Below, piece by piece: positions 48,464-58,798 of a DNA stretch of 64,000 bases (its first letter is position 1; the number at the start of each line of letters is the position of its first letter). Origin of the DNA: Microbacterium pseudoresistens (lineage in GTDB: Bacteria; Actinomycetota; Actinomycetes; Actinomycetales; Microbacteriaceae); the NCBI RefSeq assembly GCF_013409745.1, contig NZ_JACCBH010000001.1, forward strand, positions 558,001 through 622,000. Reading direction: 5' to 3'. Below the pieces are notes generated by a model. That model saw only the letters and a list, made by a program, of their open reading frames with translations, was not told the origin of the DNA and did no database searches. Both the position numbers and the translations under genes were made by a program.

Positions 48464-50242
48464 GTGCTTCGCACCCACACGGCAGGCTCGTTGCGAGCCG
48501 AGAACATCGGTCAGACCGTCACCCTCACGGGCTGGGTCGATCGTCGTCGTGATCACGGAGGAGTCGCCTTCATCGATCTGCGGGATGCGTCTGGTATCGC
48601 CCAGGTCGTCATCCGCGACGAGGAGGTGGCGCATCCGCTGCGCAGCGAGTTCGTGCTGAAGGTGACCGGCGAGGTCTCGCAGCGCCCCGAGGGCAATGCG
48701 AACCCGAACCTGCCCACCGGCGACATCGAGGTCATCGCAACCGACGTCGAGGTGCTGAACGAGTCCGCTCCCCTGCCTTTCCAGGTCTCCACCGGGCTCG
48801 GCGATGGCGAGGCCGTCGGCGAGGACGTGCGGTTCAAGTACCGCTATCTCGACCTGCGCCGCCCGGCCGCGGCATCCGCTCTTCGCCTGCGCTCCAAGGT
48901 CTACAAGGCGATCCGCGACGAGCTCGACCGTCGCGAGTTCGTCGAGGTCGAGACGCCGACGCTCACGCGTTCGACCCCGGAGGGCGCCCGCGACTTCGTC
49001 GTGCCGGCGCGTCTGCATCCCGGCAGCTGGTACGCACTGCCGCAGAGCCCGCAGCTGTTCAAGCAGCTGCTCATGGTCGGCGGCATCGAGAAGTACTACC
49101 AGTTCGCCCGCTCGTATCGCGACGAGGACTTCCGTGCCGACCGTCAGCCGGAGTTCACCCAGCTCGACATCGAGATGAGCTTCGTCGACCAGGAGGACGT
49201 CATCGAGATGATGGAGTCGCTCGTCGTCGCGATGTGGAAGACGATCGACGTCGACGTGCAGACGCCGATTCCGCGCATCACTTACGCCGACGCGATGGCG
49301 AAGTACGGCTCCGAGAAGCCCGACCTGCGCTTCGGCCTCGAGCTCGTCGAGGCGACGGAGTACTTCTCGGAGACGACGTTCCGCGTGTTCCAGGCAGAGT
49401 ACGTCGGTGCGGTGCGGATGCCGGGCGGAGCCTCGCAGCCGCGCAAGCAGCTGGATGCGTGGCAGGACTGGGCCAAGCAGCGCGGCGCGCGCGGGCTCGC
49501 CTACGTGCTGTTCCAGGAGGACGGCACCCTCGGCGGACCGGTCGCCAAGAACCTGTCCGAGAGCGAGCAGGCAGGTCTCACCGCCCTCACCGGCGCAGAG
49601 CCGGGCGACTGCGTCTTCTTCGCGGCTGGTTCCGCCAAGGACTCGCGCGCCCTGCTCGGTGCGGCACGCGTCGAGATCGGGCGTCGCCTGGGCCTGCTCG
49701 ACCCCGACACGTTCGCGTTCACCTGGGTCGTGGATGCCCCGATGTTCGAGCCGGCGGCGGATGCCGTGGCCTCCGGCGACGTCGCCGTGGGCGCCGGCGC
49801 CTGGACGGCCGTGCACCACGCGTTCACCGGCCCGAAGCCGGAGTTCGAGGACACCTTCGACACCGACCCCGGGTCGGCCCTCGCCTACGCGTATGACATC
49901 GTCTGCAACGGCTCGGAGCTCGGCGGCGGGTCGATCCGCATCCATCGCGAAGACATCCAGAAGCGTGTCTTCGAGGTCATGGGCATCTCCGACGAGGTCG
50001 CGCAGGAGCAGTTCGGCTTCCTCCTCGACGCCTTCACGTTCGGCGCCCCGCCGCACGGCGGGATCGCGCTGGGCATGGATCGCGTACTGCAGCATCTGAC
50101 CAAGACCGAGTCGATCCGCGAGGTCATCGCGTTCCCGAAGACCGGCAACGGCTTCGATCCGCTGACCAGCGCTCCGGCGCCGATCACGGACGCGCAGCGC
50201 GCGGAGGCCGGCGTCGACTTCGTCGCCGACGACGAGGCGTGA
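48464..50242 (+). CDS. aspS: Aspartyl-tRNA synthetase
   Basis: Charges tRNA-Asp. 592 residues, the bacterial length. N-terminal OB-fold anticodon-binding domain ([20 protein letters not shown]), class II motif 2 ([19 protein letters not shown]), a bacterial GAD insertion domain in the middle, and motif 3 (GIALGMDRV). Start GTG at 48464; a -10-like TAGAAT lies at 48419-48424. Discriminating versus non-discriminating charging cannot be judged without knowing whether asnS or gatCAB exist in the genome. Confidence 0.97.
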   Translation: MLRTHTAGSLRAENIGQTVTLTGWVDRRRDHGGVAFIDLRDASGIAQVVIRDEEVAHPLRSEFVLKVTGEVSQRPEGNANPNLPTGDIEVIATDVEVLNESAPLPFQVSTGLGDGEAVGEDVRFKYRYLDLRRPAAASALRLRSKVYKAIRDELDRREFVEVETPTLTRSTPEGARDFVVPARLHPGSWYALPQSPQLFKQLLMVGGIEKYYQFARSYRDEDFRADRQPEFTQLDIEMSFVDQEDVIEMMESLVVAMWKTIDVDVQTPIPRITYADAMAKYGSEKPDLRFGLELVEATEYFSETTFRVFQAEYVGAVRMPGGASQPRKQLDAWQDWAKQRGARGLAYVLFQEDGTLGGPVAKNLSESEQAGLTALTGAEPGDCVFFAAGSAKDSRALLGAARVEIGRRLGLLDPDTFAFTWVVDAPMFEPAADAVASGDVAVGAGAWTAVHHAFTGPKPEFEDTFDTDPGSALAYAYDIVCNGSELGGGSIRIHREDIQKRVFEVMGISDEVAQEQFGFLLDAFTFGAPPHGGIALGMDRVLQHLTKTESIREVIAFPKTGNGFDPLTSAPAPITDAQRAEAGVDFVADDEA

Positions 50243-50261
50243 TCGCCGCCGGAGGGAAAAC

Positions 50262-50777
50262 ATGCTCGCCGATCTTCAGCTCCCGGTGACGCTCACTGTC
50301 CGCACGGGATCAGTTCTTCTGCGCCGGGCGACGGTGGACGACGCCGACGCGATCATCACCCTGCTCGCCGACGACCCGATCAGCGCCGCTCGCGGCGATG
50401 TCGCGTCCGACGTCGATCGCGAGCGGTACGAGCGCGGCTTGGCCGAGGTGCTCACGGCCGACGGCAACGATCAGCTCGTCGTCGAGCGCGAGGGGGCCGT
50501 CATCGGCATGTTCCAGCTCACCCGCATCCCCGGCGTCTCACGGCGCGGCGCCACGCGCGTGCTCGTGGAGGCTGTGCGCGTGCGCACCGATCTGCGTTCG
50601 GACGGCATCGGCTCGGCCATGATGCGCTGGGTGTCAGACGTCGCCGCCCCCGCACTGGATGCGCAGATGGTGCAGTTGACCTCGGATGCCGCCCGCGTCG
50701 ACGCGCATCGCTTCTACGAGCGGCTGGGATACGTCGGCTCGCACCGCGGCTTCAAGCTCTCCGTCCCCGCCCACTGA
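50262..50777 (+). CDS. GNAT-family N-acetyltransferase
   Basis: 171 residues with the GNAT acetyl-CoA loop (VRTDLRSDGIGSAMM) and C-terminal VDAHRFYERLGY pattern. Twenty bp after aspS with its own GGAGG, so probably cotranscribed. Substrate unknown. Confidence 0.9.
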   Translation: MLADLQLPVTLTVRTGSVLLRRATVDDADAIITLLADDPISAARGDVASDVDRERYERGLAEVLTADGNDQLVVEREGAVIGMFQLTRIPGVSRRGATRVLVEAVRVRTDLRSDGIGSAMMRWVSDVAAPALDAQMVQLTSDAARVDAHRFYERLGYVGSHRGFKLSVPAH

Positions 50778-50806
50778 CCGGCGCCGCGCATCCCGGCCAC
50801 CCTCTG

Positions 50807-50873
50807 GTCTGGGGCGGATACTCGCGTTCGGGGCGGGTGATGTACGCCCCGAACGCGAGAACCTGCCCCGAAC
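50807..50873. repeat. Four-copy 19-bp-spaced palindromic element, family A, copy 2
   Basis: GTCTGGGGCG at 50807-50816, GTTCGGGGCG at 50826-50835, inverted CGCCCCGAAC at 50845-50854 and TGCCCCGAAC at 50864-50873: again every copy starts 19 bp after the last and the whole spans 67 bp, as at 17927. The linkers differ. Lies between convergent stop codons of the GNAT and MprF-like genes. Confidence 0.85.
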
Positions 50874-50901
50874 CTGGATGATGGAGGCGGGATGGAGCGA
50901 G

Positions 50902-53424
50902 CTACTGAGTGAGCGTCTTCGCCAACGCCAGGTACTCCTTCGGCGAGACCTCCGGCAGGTAGGCCTTGCCGATCGCGAGCCCGATCGCGGGCAGCTGTGC
51001 GGGGTCCGCGTACGCCATGTAGATGGTGTGGTACTCCGGGTTGAACTTGCTCTTGAACTTGAACAGCGACGAGAAGCCGTAGGCGGGCTCGAGCGCGTTC
51101 GCCAGCCAGCCGAGCAGGCGCGTCATGACGGTGGGTTCGGGCGCCTCGGCGCCGTCGGCCAGCGGCTTCTCCGCCAGCGGAGCGCCCGACAGGCTGAACG
51201 CCTCGACCCCTGCCTCCTTCATCCGGAACGCGGCGGAGGCGATGACGTACTCCATGACGCCCGACATCGACTCGTCGCCGCGGCGCATGAAGTCGATCGT
51301 CCAGGCGACGATCCTGCCGTCGCGCCAGGCCGGCAGCCAGCTCGTGATGGCCTGCAGCCGGCCGTCGGGGCCGAACGCGAGGTAGAGCGCGACGTCGGGA
51401 TCCTTCAGCTCCTCCATGCCGCCGAGCGTGAAGCCCATCTCGGGCAGCTCCTTCTCGGCGACCCACTGCTCGCTGAGGGCCGTGATCTCCGCCGCCGTGG
51501 ATGCGGGCAGGTCGGCCCAGCTCGACCACAGCGTGGTCAGCCCCTCGCGCTCGCCCTTGTTGTAGGCCTGGCGCACCTTCGCCCACGGTTTGCCCGTCAG
51601 TTCGAAGTGCTCCAGCGGGACGACGGTCTCCTCGCCCACCGACATGTGCTGCCAGCCGAACGACTCGAAGACGGGCAGGAATCTCTCGTGCGCGCTGTAG
51701 AAGACGGGACTCCACCCCTGACTGTCGCAGAAGTCCACGAACCCGCGGATGGTGGATTCGGCGTGCGCGTCGTCGGCGACCGGATCCGACATCGTCAGTG
51801 CGATGCCGTTGATCACGCGGTAGGCGACCGCGCCGGTGCCGTCGTCGGCGAACCAGTAGTCATTGCCGGGCCAGGTGCCCATGAACCCCAGCGTGCCACC
51901 GCCGCCGGACTTCAGCAGCGCACGGAACCGCGCCTCGCCCTCGGCGTCGCGCGCCGACGCCGTCGCCCGGTACAGCAGCAGCAGGGCGAGGATGAAGACG
52001 ATCCAGAAGATCACGCCCACCCACTGGTGCGCGAGGAGGGCGAGCCCCTCGATCGGCACGACGCGGGCGGGCACCGCCTGCAGCAGCCCGGAGGGCACGA
52101 AGCGGCGCACCGTGTCGGCGAGGATGTCGCCCGGCGTCACCGGCAGCAGGAACCCGCCCGCCGAGGCGAAGGCGGTCACCGCGTACGCAGCACCAAGCAC
52201 GAGGAACGCGCCGAACACGGTGAGCGCGAACCGGCGGGCCGCCGGCCGGGGCGCGCGCACCTGGAACCGGTGCCGCGTGATGAGCAGGAGCACGATCATC
52301 GCGACGGGGACGAGCACCGCCACGACCGAGGTGACGGCGAACTCGGGATCGACGATGTCCCGTGTCGCCTCGTCGAGCAGGCCGACCGTGCCCAGGGCGA
52401 CGGCGGTGAGGATCGCCACGACGACGTTCACGACGATGCCCAGCATCCACGCGGCGCGGCGTCCCGTGCGCAGCCCCCACGCCGCGATGAGGCTGAGCAC
52501 GAGCGGAACGAGGCTGAGCAGGAACGGGCCGGGACCGGCCGTGAGCGCGAGCCCGACGTCGGCCGTGCACCGTTCCGAGAAGTCGTCGGTGCAGCGCTGC
52601 AGCACCGCGTCGACGTCGACGCCGCGGAACCCGGTCACGGCGAGGGCGAGGGGACCTCTGCCCACCCCCGAGATCAGCACGATCAGCGGTCCGAGCCCCG
52701 TGACGGCGACCATCGCGGCGACGATCGTGCGCGTCTCCGCGTACGAGCTGCGCCGCCATGCCCCGCGAGGAACGCCACGTGCGATGACCATGCCCGTCAG
52801 CAGGCCGATCACCGCGGAGAACACCCGGTACAGGCTGTCGGAGTCGCCCGCGTAGAGGGCGAACATGAGCAGCAGGGCGAATCCGATGATGCGGATGCGC
52901 CGACGGAACAGCGCCGGGGCCAGTGCGCTGCCCGCCATGATCACGCCGACGACGCCCACCGCCGGATCGAGTGCGAGTTCGACGTTGAGCTCGAGCCCCC
53001 ACCACGACCCCGCCTGAGCGAGGAGCATCTCGACGCCGATGCCCGCAGCGAACCCGAGCACGCCCGCGACGAAGAACACGATGACCGCCCGGATCGTGCC
53101 CAGCAGACGCTCCGCGTAGGCCATGGCCGTAAGCACCAGCGCGATCGTCAGCACCGCCTCGATGGCGGAGTCCGGCACGAGCAGCGCCGTCAGCAGCGTC
53201 CACCACCACCCGGAATCCACGGTCCCCGCGGGGCCGGCCGCGAGCGACAGCGGGAATCGCCCCCACAGCGTGCCGAAGCCGATGCCGGTGCCCAGCAGCA
53301 CGAGCGCGAGCAGCACGGTGAACGGATGCTCGCGCAGGTATCGCCCGACGGCCGACGTCCGGCGCGGCGACGCGGCCTCCGTGGCGGGGGCGATCCTGTT
53401 CGCCGTGCCGGCGTCGTCGCTCAT
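50902..53424 (-). CDS. MprF-like aminoacyl-phosphatidylglycerol synthase/flippase
   Basis: 840 residues. About 12-14 membrane segments in the first 480 residues, with the first part resembling a rhomboid-like fold, then a soluble DUF2156/GNAT-like domain (from about 500) of the type that transfers Lys or Ala from aminoacyl-tRNA to phosphatidylglycerol. Such modification lowers the negative charge of the membrane and protects against cationic peptides. Start ATG at 53424 with AAAGG upstream. The amino acid used is not predictable. The esterase upstream is likely functionally linked. Confidence 0.85.
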   Translation of the reverse strand: MSDDAGTANRIAPATEAASPRRTSAVGRYLREHPFTVLLALVLLGTGIGFGTLWGRFPLSLAAGPAGTVDSGWWWTLLTALLVPDSAIEAVLTIALVLTAMAYAERLLGTIRAVIVFFVAGVLGFAAGIGVEMLLAQAGSWWGLELNVELALDPAVGVVGVIMAGSALAPALFRRRIRIIGFALLLMFALYAGDSDSLYRVFSAVIGLLTGMVIARGVPRGAWRRSSYAETRTIVAAMVAVTGLGPLIVLISGVGRGPLALAVTGFRGVDVDAVLQRCTDDFSERCTADVGLALTAGPGPFLLSLVPLVLSLIAAWGLRTGRRAAWMLGIVVNVVVAILTAVALGTVGLLDEATRDIVDPEFAVTSVVAVLVPVAMIVLLLITRHRFQVRAPRPAARRFALTVFGAFLVLGAAYAVTAFASAGGFLLPVTPGDILADTVRRFVPSGLLQAVPARVVPIEGLALLAHQWVGVIFWIVFILALLLLYRATASARDAEGEARFRALLKSGGGGTLGFMGTWPGNDYWFADDGTGAVAYRVINGIALTMSDPVADDAHAESTIRGFVDFCDSQGWSPVFYSAHERFLPVFESFGWQHMSVGEETVVPLEHFELTGKPWAKVRQAYNKGEREGLTTLWSSWADLPASTAAEITALSEQWVAEKELPEMGFTLGGMEELKDPDVALYLAFGPDGRLQAITSWLPAWRDGRIVAWTIDFMRRGDESMSGVMEYVIASAAFRMKEAGVEAFSLSGAPLAEKPLADGAEAPEPTVMTRLLGWLANALEPAYGFSSLFKFKSKFNPEYHTIYMAYADPAQLPAIGLAIGKAYLPEVSPKEYLALAKTLTQ

Positions 53425-53473
53425 GAGTGCCTTTCGTCGGAAGATCTGTGGCTCGTCGCGATGTTACCGGGCG

Positions 53474-54784
53474 TCACCCGGCCGGCGCGGACAGGCCGAG
53501 CCGCGGGTACAGAACGCCGAAGGCGAAGGGCAGCCCGCCGTTGAGCGCCGTGACCACGTGGTCGGCGCCGGCGATGATCTGGAAGGTCGTCGTGAATCCG
53601 GCGGCCTGGGCGAGCTTCGCGCTGCTCCTGGCCCCGGGGATGTAGGCCGGGTCGTTCTCGCCCACCGTGAACACCGCGACGTGGGAGTCGTAACGGCCCT
53701 TGCCCGCCGCCAGCACCGCATCCGGCTTCGCCGCCGCATAGGATGCGGAATCCCCTCCGAACACCTCTCTCAGCACGGTGTCCTGCTCCTCCGAACCGGG
53801 GAACTCCTCGCCCGAGATGCTGATGATGTTCCCCCAGATCTCGGGGTGCTTACCCGCCCATACCAGAGCGCAGGCGCCGCCGTTGGAGTAGCCGCCGATC
53901 GTCCACTGCGCGTGGTCGGAGACGACGGGGAGGTTCGCGGAGATGAAGGCCGGGATGTCGGTGTTGAAGTACGTCGAGACGCCGCCGTAGGTCTTCGAGT
54001 CGACGCACGCGGGGTTGGCGTCGGGGTTGCCGAGCTGGTCGGCGACGATGACGATCGGGGCGAGGCCCTTGTTCTTCGCCGCGAGGCCGTCGAGCGCATC
54101 CTGCACGAAGGAGGGGTCGGGGTTTCCCGGCTTGCCCATCATGAACACGACCACCGGCAGCGCCGGCGGCTCGGCGACGAGGGCGGCCGGGGGCAGATAG
54201 ACCGACGCGTCGCGCGCGACGAAGCCCGCCGACGACGGGATGGCGTGCGTGCCGCTGAGCTGGCGCACCTGTCCCTTCGCGGGCAGGTCCGACGGCGGCG
54301 TCCACGACGCGTACAGCGGCCCGGTCGGGCTGATCGACGGATTCGGCCCCGGCAGGTCATCGGCCTCCTGCAGTGAGGAGATACCGAACAGCGAGCCCAG
54401 CGTGCGGTCGATGCCGAACAACGCGTTCACGCCGAGGAAGGTGGAGATGAGCACCAGGATGACCGTGACGATCGCGACGATCTTGCGCCATGCCCGCGAG
54501 TCCCACAAGCTCACGATGGCCAGCCCCAGCGCGGCGAAGCCGGCGGCGATCCACCACACCGTGCCGCGCGGCGTCGTCCCGCCGAACGCCTGTGTGGCAT
54601 CGACCACCGTCACGAGCACCACCCCGATCAGCGCGCCCGCGAGGATGCCGATGGCCGCGCGCAGCATCCACCGGGAGGTCGGGCGACGGAGGAGAAGCAC
54701 GAGGACCAGGAGCGCGGTGACGCCCCACACGATGGAGGGGAACGGGCCGTCGACGACGTCGATCCGGAGCAGCCAAGGGGGCAT
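53474..54784 (-). CDS. Membrane-anchored esterase (alpha/beta hydrolase)
   Basis: 436 residues: four membrane segments in the first 150, then an extracytoplasmic alpha/beta-hydrolase of the esterase D group with nucleophile Ser in GGYSNGGA, Asp in GENDPAY and His in GADHVV. ATG at 54784 (the longer frame is not supported). It lies 49 bp upstream of the MprF-like gene on the same strand. In other bacteria membrane hydrolases next to aminoacyl-PG synthases remove the amino acid again, so this could be the hydrolase of a modification/de-modification pair (inference). Confidence 0.82.
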   Translation of the reverse strand: MPPWLLRIDVVDGPFPSIVWGVTALLVLVLLLRRPTSRWMLRAAIGILAGALIGVVLVTVVDATQAFGGTTPRGTVWWIAAGFAALGLAIVSLWDSRAWRKIVAIVTVILVLISTFLGVNALFGIDRTLGSLFGISSLQEADDLPGPNPSISPTGPLYASWTPPSDLPAKGQVRQLSGTHAIPSSAGFVARDASVYLPPAALVAEPPALPVVVFMMGKPGNPDPSFVQDALDGLAAKNKGLAPIVIVADQLGNPDANPACVDSKTYGGVSTYFNTDIPAFISANLPVVSDHAQWTIGGYSNGGACALVWAGKHPEIWGNIISISGEEFPGSEEQDTVLREVFGGDSASYAAAKPDAVLAAGKGRYDSHVAVFTVGENDPAYIPGARSSAKLAQAAGFTTTFQIIAGADHVVTALNGGLPFAFGVLYPRLGLSAPAG

Positions 54785-54966
54785 CGCGGCTCGCTTTCCT
54801 GTGGTCGTGCCGGTGCGCCCAGCATAGGGCGCGTGGACCTGCTTTCCGGGCAAGCTTCACGCAATGCGCGCCGGCTGCGAAATCGCCCTTCCGCACCCGA
54901 GCCCGTGCTCGCTAGCGTGAACCGTAGACGGATCGCATCTGACCGCACCGAACAGGAGGAATGACG

Positions 54967-55149
54967 ATGGCAGGAAAGTTCGAGCTCTACCAGGACAAGG
55001 GCGGCGACTACCGCTTCCGGCTGAAGGCCGCCAACGGAGAGATCGTCGCGACGGGCCAGGGGTACGCCTCGAAGTCGGGCGCGCTCAACGGGATCGACTC
55101 GGTGCGTCGCAACGCTGCGGATGCCGAGGTCGTCGAAGTCGACGACTGA
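54967..55149 (+). CDS. YegP/DUF1508-family small protein
   Basis: 60 residues, one DUF1508 repeat (GKFELYQDKGGDYRFRLKAANGEIVATGQGY). ATG at 54967 is preferred over the ATG at 54961 because AGGAGG (54954-54959) is then 7 nt away. Function unknown; members are often stress-induced. Confidence 0.88.
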   Translation: MAGKFELYQDKGGDYRFRLKAANGEIVATGQGYASKSGALNGIDSVRRNAADAEVVEVDD

Positions 55150-55180
55150 GCGCGCGCCGGCCTTCGCCGGAGCTCACCGA

Positions 55181-55216
55181 GATGCGACCGGGCACCCGCC
55201 GGGGCCCGGTCGCATC
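55181..55216. terminator. Bidirectional terminator-like hairpin
   Basis: GATGCGACCGGGC (55181-55193) and GCCCGGTCGCATC (55204-55216), perfect 13-bp arms, 10-nt loop, between the convergent DUF1508 and amino-acid ABC ATPase genes. A smaller CCGGC/GCCGG hairpin precedes it. Confidence 0.65.
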
Positions 55217-55226
55217 CGGAGCGCCG

Positions 55227-55982
55227 TCAGAGCACGCGGGACAGGAAGTCCTTCGTGCGCTGATGCTGCGGGTTCGAGAGCACCTCGTGCGGGTCGCCCT
55301 CCTCGACGATGTTCCCGCCGTCCATGAAGATGAGGCGTGATCCCACCTCACGCGCGAAGCCCATCTCGTGAGTGACGACGAGCATCGTCATCCCCTCGTC
55401 GGCGAGCGAGCGCATCACCTGCAGCACCTCACCGACCAGTTCGGGGTCGAGCGCCGAGGTCGGCTCGTCGAAGAGCATCATGTCGGGATTCATGCACAGC
55501 GCCCGAGCGATGGCCACGCGCTGCTGCTGACCGCCGGAGAGATGGCTCGGGTAGGCGTCGGCCTTCTCCGCCAGTCCCACCCGGTCGAGCATCTCGCGCG
55601 CGACGCGCTCGGCCTCGCCCTTCGGACGCTTCTTCACGCGCCGCTGGGCGATGGCGAGGTTGCCGAGCACCGTCATGTGCGGAAAGAGGTTGAAGCTCTG
55701 GAACACCATCCCGATGCGGGTGCGCACCCGGTCGATGTCGGTCTCCGGATCGGTGATGTCGATCCCCTCGATGAGGATGGATCCGCCGGTGGGCTCCTCG
55801 AGCAGGTTCACCGACCGCAGCAGCGTGGACTTGCCCGATCCCGAGGGGCCGATGATGCACACGACCTCGCCCGCCTGCACGGTGAGGTCGATGCCCGAGA
55901 GCACCTCGTTGTCGCCGAAGCTCTTCACGAGCCCCCGCGTCTGGATGGCCGGAGCCTGGATGTCGATCAGATCGGCGCTCAT
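55227..55982 (-). CDS. Polar amino acid ABC transporter ATP-binding protein (GlnQ type)
   Basis: 251 residues: Walker [10 protein letters not shown], signature [15 protein letters not shown], Walker [13 protein letters not shown] with switch His (VVTHEMGF). Energises import by the permease and binding protein upstream. ATGA overlap with the permease. Confidence 0.95.
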   Translation of the reverse strand: MSADLIDIQAPAIQTRGLVKSFGDNEVLSGIDLTVQAGEVVCIIGPSGSGKSTLLRSVNLLEEPTGGSILIEGIDITDPETDIDRVRTRIGMVFQSFNLFPHMTVLGNLAIAQRRVKKRPKGEAERVAREMLDRVGLAEKADAYPSHLSGGQQQRVAIARALCMNPDMMLFDEPTSALDPELVGEVLQVMRSLADEGMTMLVVTHEMGFAREVGSRLIFMDGGNIVEEGDPHEVLSNPQHQRTKDFLSRVL

Positions 55983-56770
55983 CGTTCCCTCGCCATTCTG
56001 CGCTCGAGCCACGCGGTGAAGCGCGTGAGCGGGATCGTGACGACCAGATAGAGGATCGCCGCCATGATGAGCGGCGTCGCGTTGGCGTACATGGTGTTGG
56101 CGTCGCGCGCGAAGCTGGTGAGCTCCTTCGACCAGATGAAGGTGCCCGCGATGAACAGCAGCGAGGTGTCCTTCAGCAGCAGGACGAACTCGTTGGTGAG
56201 CGGCGGGATGATGATGCGGAAGCCCTGCGGCAGCACGATCCAGAACATCGTCTTCATCGGCGACATGCCCAGCGACCGCGACGCTTCGGTCTGCCCCTTG
56301 GGCACGGCCTGGATACCGGCCCGGATGACCTCGGCCATGTACGCCGACGCCACCAGGATGAGCCCGATCAGCCCCGCACCAACGGGGCCGCCCGGCGGTT
56401 TGATCCCGAAGGCGATGGGCAGGATGAACGCCATCGCGAAGATCGTCAGCAGCGCGGGCAGCCCGCGGAACAACTCGATCCATGCGGTCGCGAACCACCG
56501 GAAGGGCGCGATGATCGACAGCTTCATCAGCGCGAACACGATGCCCAGCAGCAGACCGCCGGCGAAGGCGATCAGCGTGAACAGGATCGTGTTGCGCAAC
56601 GCCACGAGGATGATGTCGGGGAAGAGCTTGGCAGCCACCTCGAGGTTGAAGAACTGCTTGCTGATCTTCGCCCAGTCGGTGAAGACCGCGATGAGGATGA
56701 CGAGCAGGACGAACAGCCCATACATCGAGAAGCGGTACAGCCTGCTTCTGGTTCTCCGTTTCAGCGCCAT
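55979..56770 (-). CDS. Polar amino acid ABC transporter permease
   Basis: 263 residues, HisM/GlnP-like with five or six membrane segments and the EAA loop ([20 protein letters not shown]). Single permease, so it probably forms a homodimer. 27 bp after the binding-protein gene. Confidence 0.93.
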   Translation of the reverse strand: MALKRRTRSRLYRFSMYGLFVLLVILIAVFTDWAKISKQFFNLEVAAKLFPDIILVALRNTILFTLIAFAGGLLLGIVFALMKLSIIAPFRWFATAWIELFRGLPALLTIFAMAFILPIAFGIKPPGGPVGAGLIGLILVASAYMAEVIRAGIQAVPKGQTEASRSLGMSPMKTMFWIVLPQGFRIIIPPLTNEFVLLLKDTSLLFIAGTFIWSKELTSFARDANTMYANATPLIMAAILYLVVTIPLTRFTAWLERRMARER

Positions 56771-56797
56771 CGCCGCGGATCCCGTTCGCCCGCGCGA

Positions 56798-57619
56798 CTA
56801 CTTCGCCGAGAAGTAGGTGTCGTAGATCTTCTGGTAGTCCCCGCTGTCGCGCAGCTCCTCGAGCGCCTTGTTGACCGCCTCGCGCAGAGCGTCCTTCTCG
56901 CCCTTGGCGAAGGCGAAGCCGTACTGCTCGTCGGTGTTGTACTCCTCGACGATCTTGTAGTTGGAGTCGGCCTTCTCGTGCTCGACGTTCACCGGCTGGT
57001 CCTGCAGGATCGCGACGATCTGGCCGGCCTGCAGCGCCGGCCACAGCTCGGCGTCGCCCGGGTACTGCACGAGGGTGGCGCCCTTGGCGTTCTCGGTGGC
57101 GTAGCTCTCGCCTGTCGTGCCTTGCTGCACGCCGACGTTCTTGCCGGCGAGGTCGCCGATCCCCTTGATACCCGAGTCGACGCTGGTCAGCAGCGACTGC
57201 AGCGAGTCGTAGTACGGGTCGGAGAAGTCGATGTTGGCCTTGCGCTCCTCGGTGATCGTCATGGCGGATGCACCCATGTCGCACGTGCCGGCGATGAGCG
57301 TGGTCCCCGACTGCAGGCCGTCGAAGCTGACATCCTGCACGGCGAGCTTCAGGCCGAGCTTGTCGGCGATCGCCGCGGTGAGGTCGATGTCGAAGCCGGT
57401 GTAACCGCTGCCGTTGTCGCCGCCCTCCATCTCGAAGGGCGGATAGGGCACCTCGGAGCAGACCGTGAGGGTGCCGGCCTCGACGAGACCGTAGTCGTCG
57501 CCGGCCGTGGCATCGCCGGACCCGGAACCGGAGCCGGTGTCTCCGGCACATCCGGAGAGGGCGAGAGCGGCGGTCGCCGCGAAGGCGAGGCCGAGAACGA
57601 GAGAGGGGCGACGGGTCAT
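56798..57619 (-). CDS. Amino acid-binding lipoprotein of ABC importer
   Basis: 273 residues: signal peptide with lipobox LSGC (C24), Gly/Ser linker, then a family-3 binding fold ([51 protein letters not shown]). GGAGA 6 nt before the ATG at 57619 supports this start over the ATG four codons earlier. Ligand is a polar amino acid; which one is not clear. Confidence 0.93.
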   Translation of the reverse strand: MTRRPSLVLGLAFAATAALALSGCAGDTGSGSGSGDATAGDDYGLVEAGTLTVCSEVPYPPFEMEGGDNGSGYTGFDIDLTAAIADKLGLKLAVQDVSFDGLQSGTTLIAGTCDMGASAMTITEERKANIDFSDPYYDSLQSLLTSVDSGIKGIGDLAGKNVGVQQGTTGESYATENAKGATLVQYPGDAELWPALQAGQIVAILQDQPVNVEHEKADSNYKIVEEYNTDEQYGFAFAKGEKDALREAVNKALEELRDSGDYQKIYDTYFSAK

Positions 57620-57767
57620 GACGGTCTCCATTGACGAAGGACGGTGCGCGGTCGGGTGGATCGCGCGCCTCACGGGTTGTGGATTCATCATGGCATGCCG
57701 CGGGCGTCCCGCCGAGGCTGCGCGCATTGCGGACCGATCACGATCCCTGGGTGACCGGATCCCGTGC

Positions 57768-58070
57768 TCAGATCCGGATGTCGACGGCAGCGCGTGTCGA
57801 GACCACGGAGCGCATGTACGCGACGACCTTCTCGTGCTCGGGATGCACCTGATAGCGCTCGAGGGCGTCGACATCGTCGACGTCGACGATGAGCACGAGG
57901 TCCCAGTTGGCATCCGGGTACTCGGAGTTCGGGCCCACCGACAGTGCACGGATCTCGGGGACGACACCATCCAGCGCCGTCAGCAGACGTGCGCCCTCGC
58001 GCGCGTGCTCGGCGCGCTCCTCCGCCTCGTCGGCGGCCATCCGCCACATCACCACGTGCCTCAGCGTCAT
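57768..58070 (-). CDS. Dabb-domain (stress-responsive alpha/beta barrel) protein
   Basis: 100 residues with the Dabb pattern: MTLRHVVMWRM at the start, a central ALSVGPNSEYPDANWDLVLIVDVDD and RYQVHPEHEKVVAYMR. Dimeric alpha/beta barrel proteins of unknown substrate. ATGA overlap with the glutaredoxin-like gene. Confidence 0.87.
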   Translation of the reverse strand: MTLRHVVMWRMAADEAEERAEHAREGARLLTALDGVVPEIRALSVGPNSEYPDANWDLVLIVDVDDVDALERYQVHPEHEKVVAYMRSVVSTRAAVDIRI

Positions 58071-58387
58071 CGCGCACCCTTCTGCGTCTTCTGGTCCTGT
58101 GTCGTCGCGCGCTGTGCGATCTCCGCCCCGGCCCTTTCGCCCAGCGCGCTGCGCAACCGGTCGGGCGAGACGCGCCAATGCGCGTGCAGCTCGCCGTCGA
58201 TCAGCACCACGGGGATCTTCTCCCACCACTGCGCGTGCAGATCGGGGTCGTCGAGGATCGAGAGCTCGGTGATCTCGATGTCTTCGGCCAGCGCATCCGG
58301 CAGATCCGCGATCACCGCGTCCACGACGTCCGAGGCCACCTCGCACAGGTGGCACTCGGGCTTGCCGATGAGCGTGAGCGCGATCAC
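58067..58387 (-). CDS. Glutaredoxin-like protein
   Basis: 106 residues with redox motif C12-HL-C15 right after the first strand (LTLIGKPECHLC), and a conserved KIPVVLIDGE cis-Pro segment. It is of the DUF836/glutaredoxin-like group. GTG at 58387 overlaps the rhodanese stop by 4 bp. It likely handles disulfides with the rhodanese and mycothiol system. Confidence 0.88.
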   Translation of the reverse strand: MIALTLIGKPECHLCEVASDVVDAVIADLPDALAEDIEITELSILDDPDLHAQWWEKIPVVLIDGELHAHWRVSPDRLRSALGERAGAEIAQRATTQDQKTQKGAR

Positions 58388-58698
58388 GGCGTCTGCGGCG
58401 ACGCGGGCGTCTCGACGGCGCGCCCCTGGGCGACCCATTCGGCGGTGCCGCCTTCGACGTTGGCCGCGTCGTAGCCGCGCGCCTCCAGCGCCTGCACGAC
58501 CCGCGCGGATCGACCGCCGAGCTCGCAGATCACGGCGAACTCTCCGTCCGGCAGCTCGTCGATCCGATCCAGCACCTCGCGCATCGGTATGTTCACGGCA
58601 CCGGGCACATGACCTCCGGCGAACTCGTGCGGCTCGCGCACATCGATGAGCGGCGCTCCGTGACGCTCGGCCAACTGAGCGGCGGTGATCGACTTCAT
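58384..58698 (-). CDS. Single-domain rhodanese-like sulfurtransferase
   Basis: 104 residues: LIDVREPHEF, the active loop C58-ELGGR (VICELGGRSA) and a trailing GTAEWVAQG. Transfers sulfane sulfur to a thiol acceptor. First gene of a three-gene overlapping operon. GAGGAT, 6 nt before the ATG, may serve as -10 or Shine-Dalgarno. Confidence 0.9.
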   Translation of the reverse strand: MKSITAAQLAERHGAPLIDVREPHEFAGGHVPGAVNIPMREVLDRIDELPDGEFAVICELGGRSARVVQALEARGYDAANVEGGTAEWVAQGRAVETPASPQTP

Positions 58699-58748
58699 GT
58701 CACGATCCTCTCACGACGCCCGTCGGCGAAAGGCGCCCGGCAGCACGA

Positions 58749-58782
58749 AGCGCCCCGGCGACCGCGGACGGTCGGGGGCGCT
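58749..58782 (-). terminator. Terminator hairpin after the bS22 gene
   Basis: AGCGCCCC (58749-58756) and GGGGCGCT (58775-58782) with an inner GACCG/CGGTC stem, beginning 16 nt after the bS22 stop codon. Confidence 0.6.
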
Positions 58783-58798
58783 CGGTGACTTCCGCCGC

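Noticed and set aside
50686..53544. 952-codon plus-strand frame across the mprF-like gene
   Set aside because: Low-complexity antisense frame.
55227..57551. One 774-residue protein over binding protein, permease and ATPase region
   Set aside because: The frame is only real from the ATPase ATG at 55982; upstream it is out of frame with the permease and binding protein.
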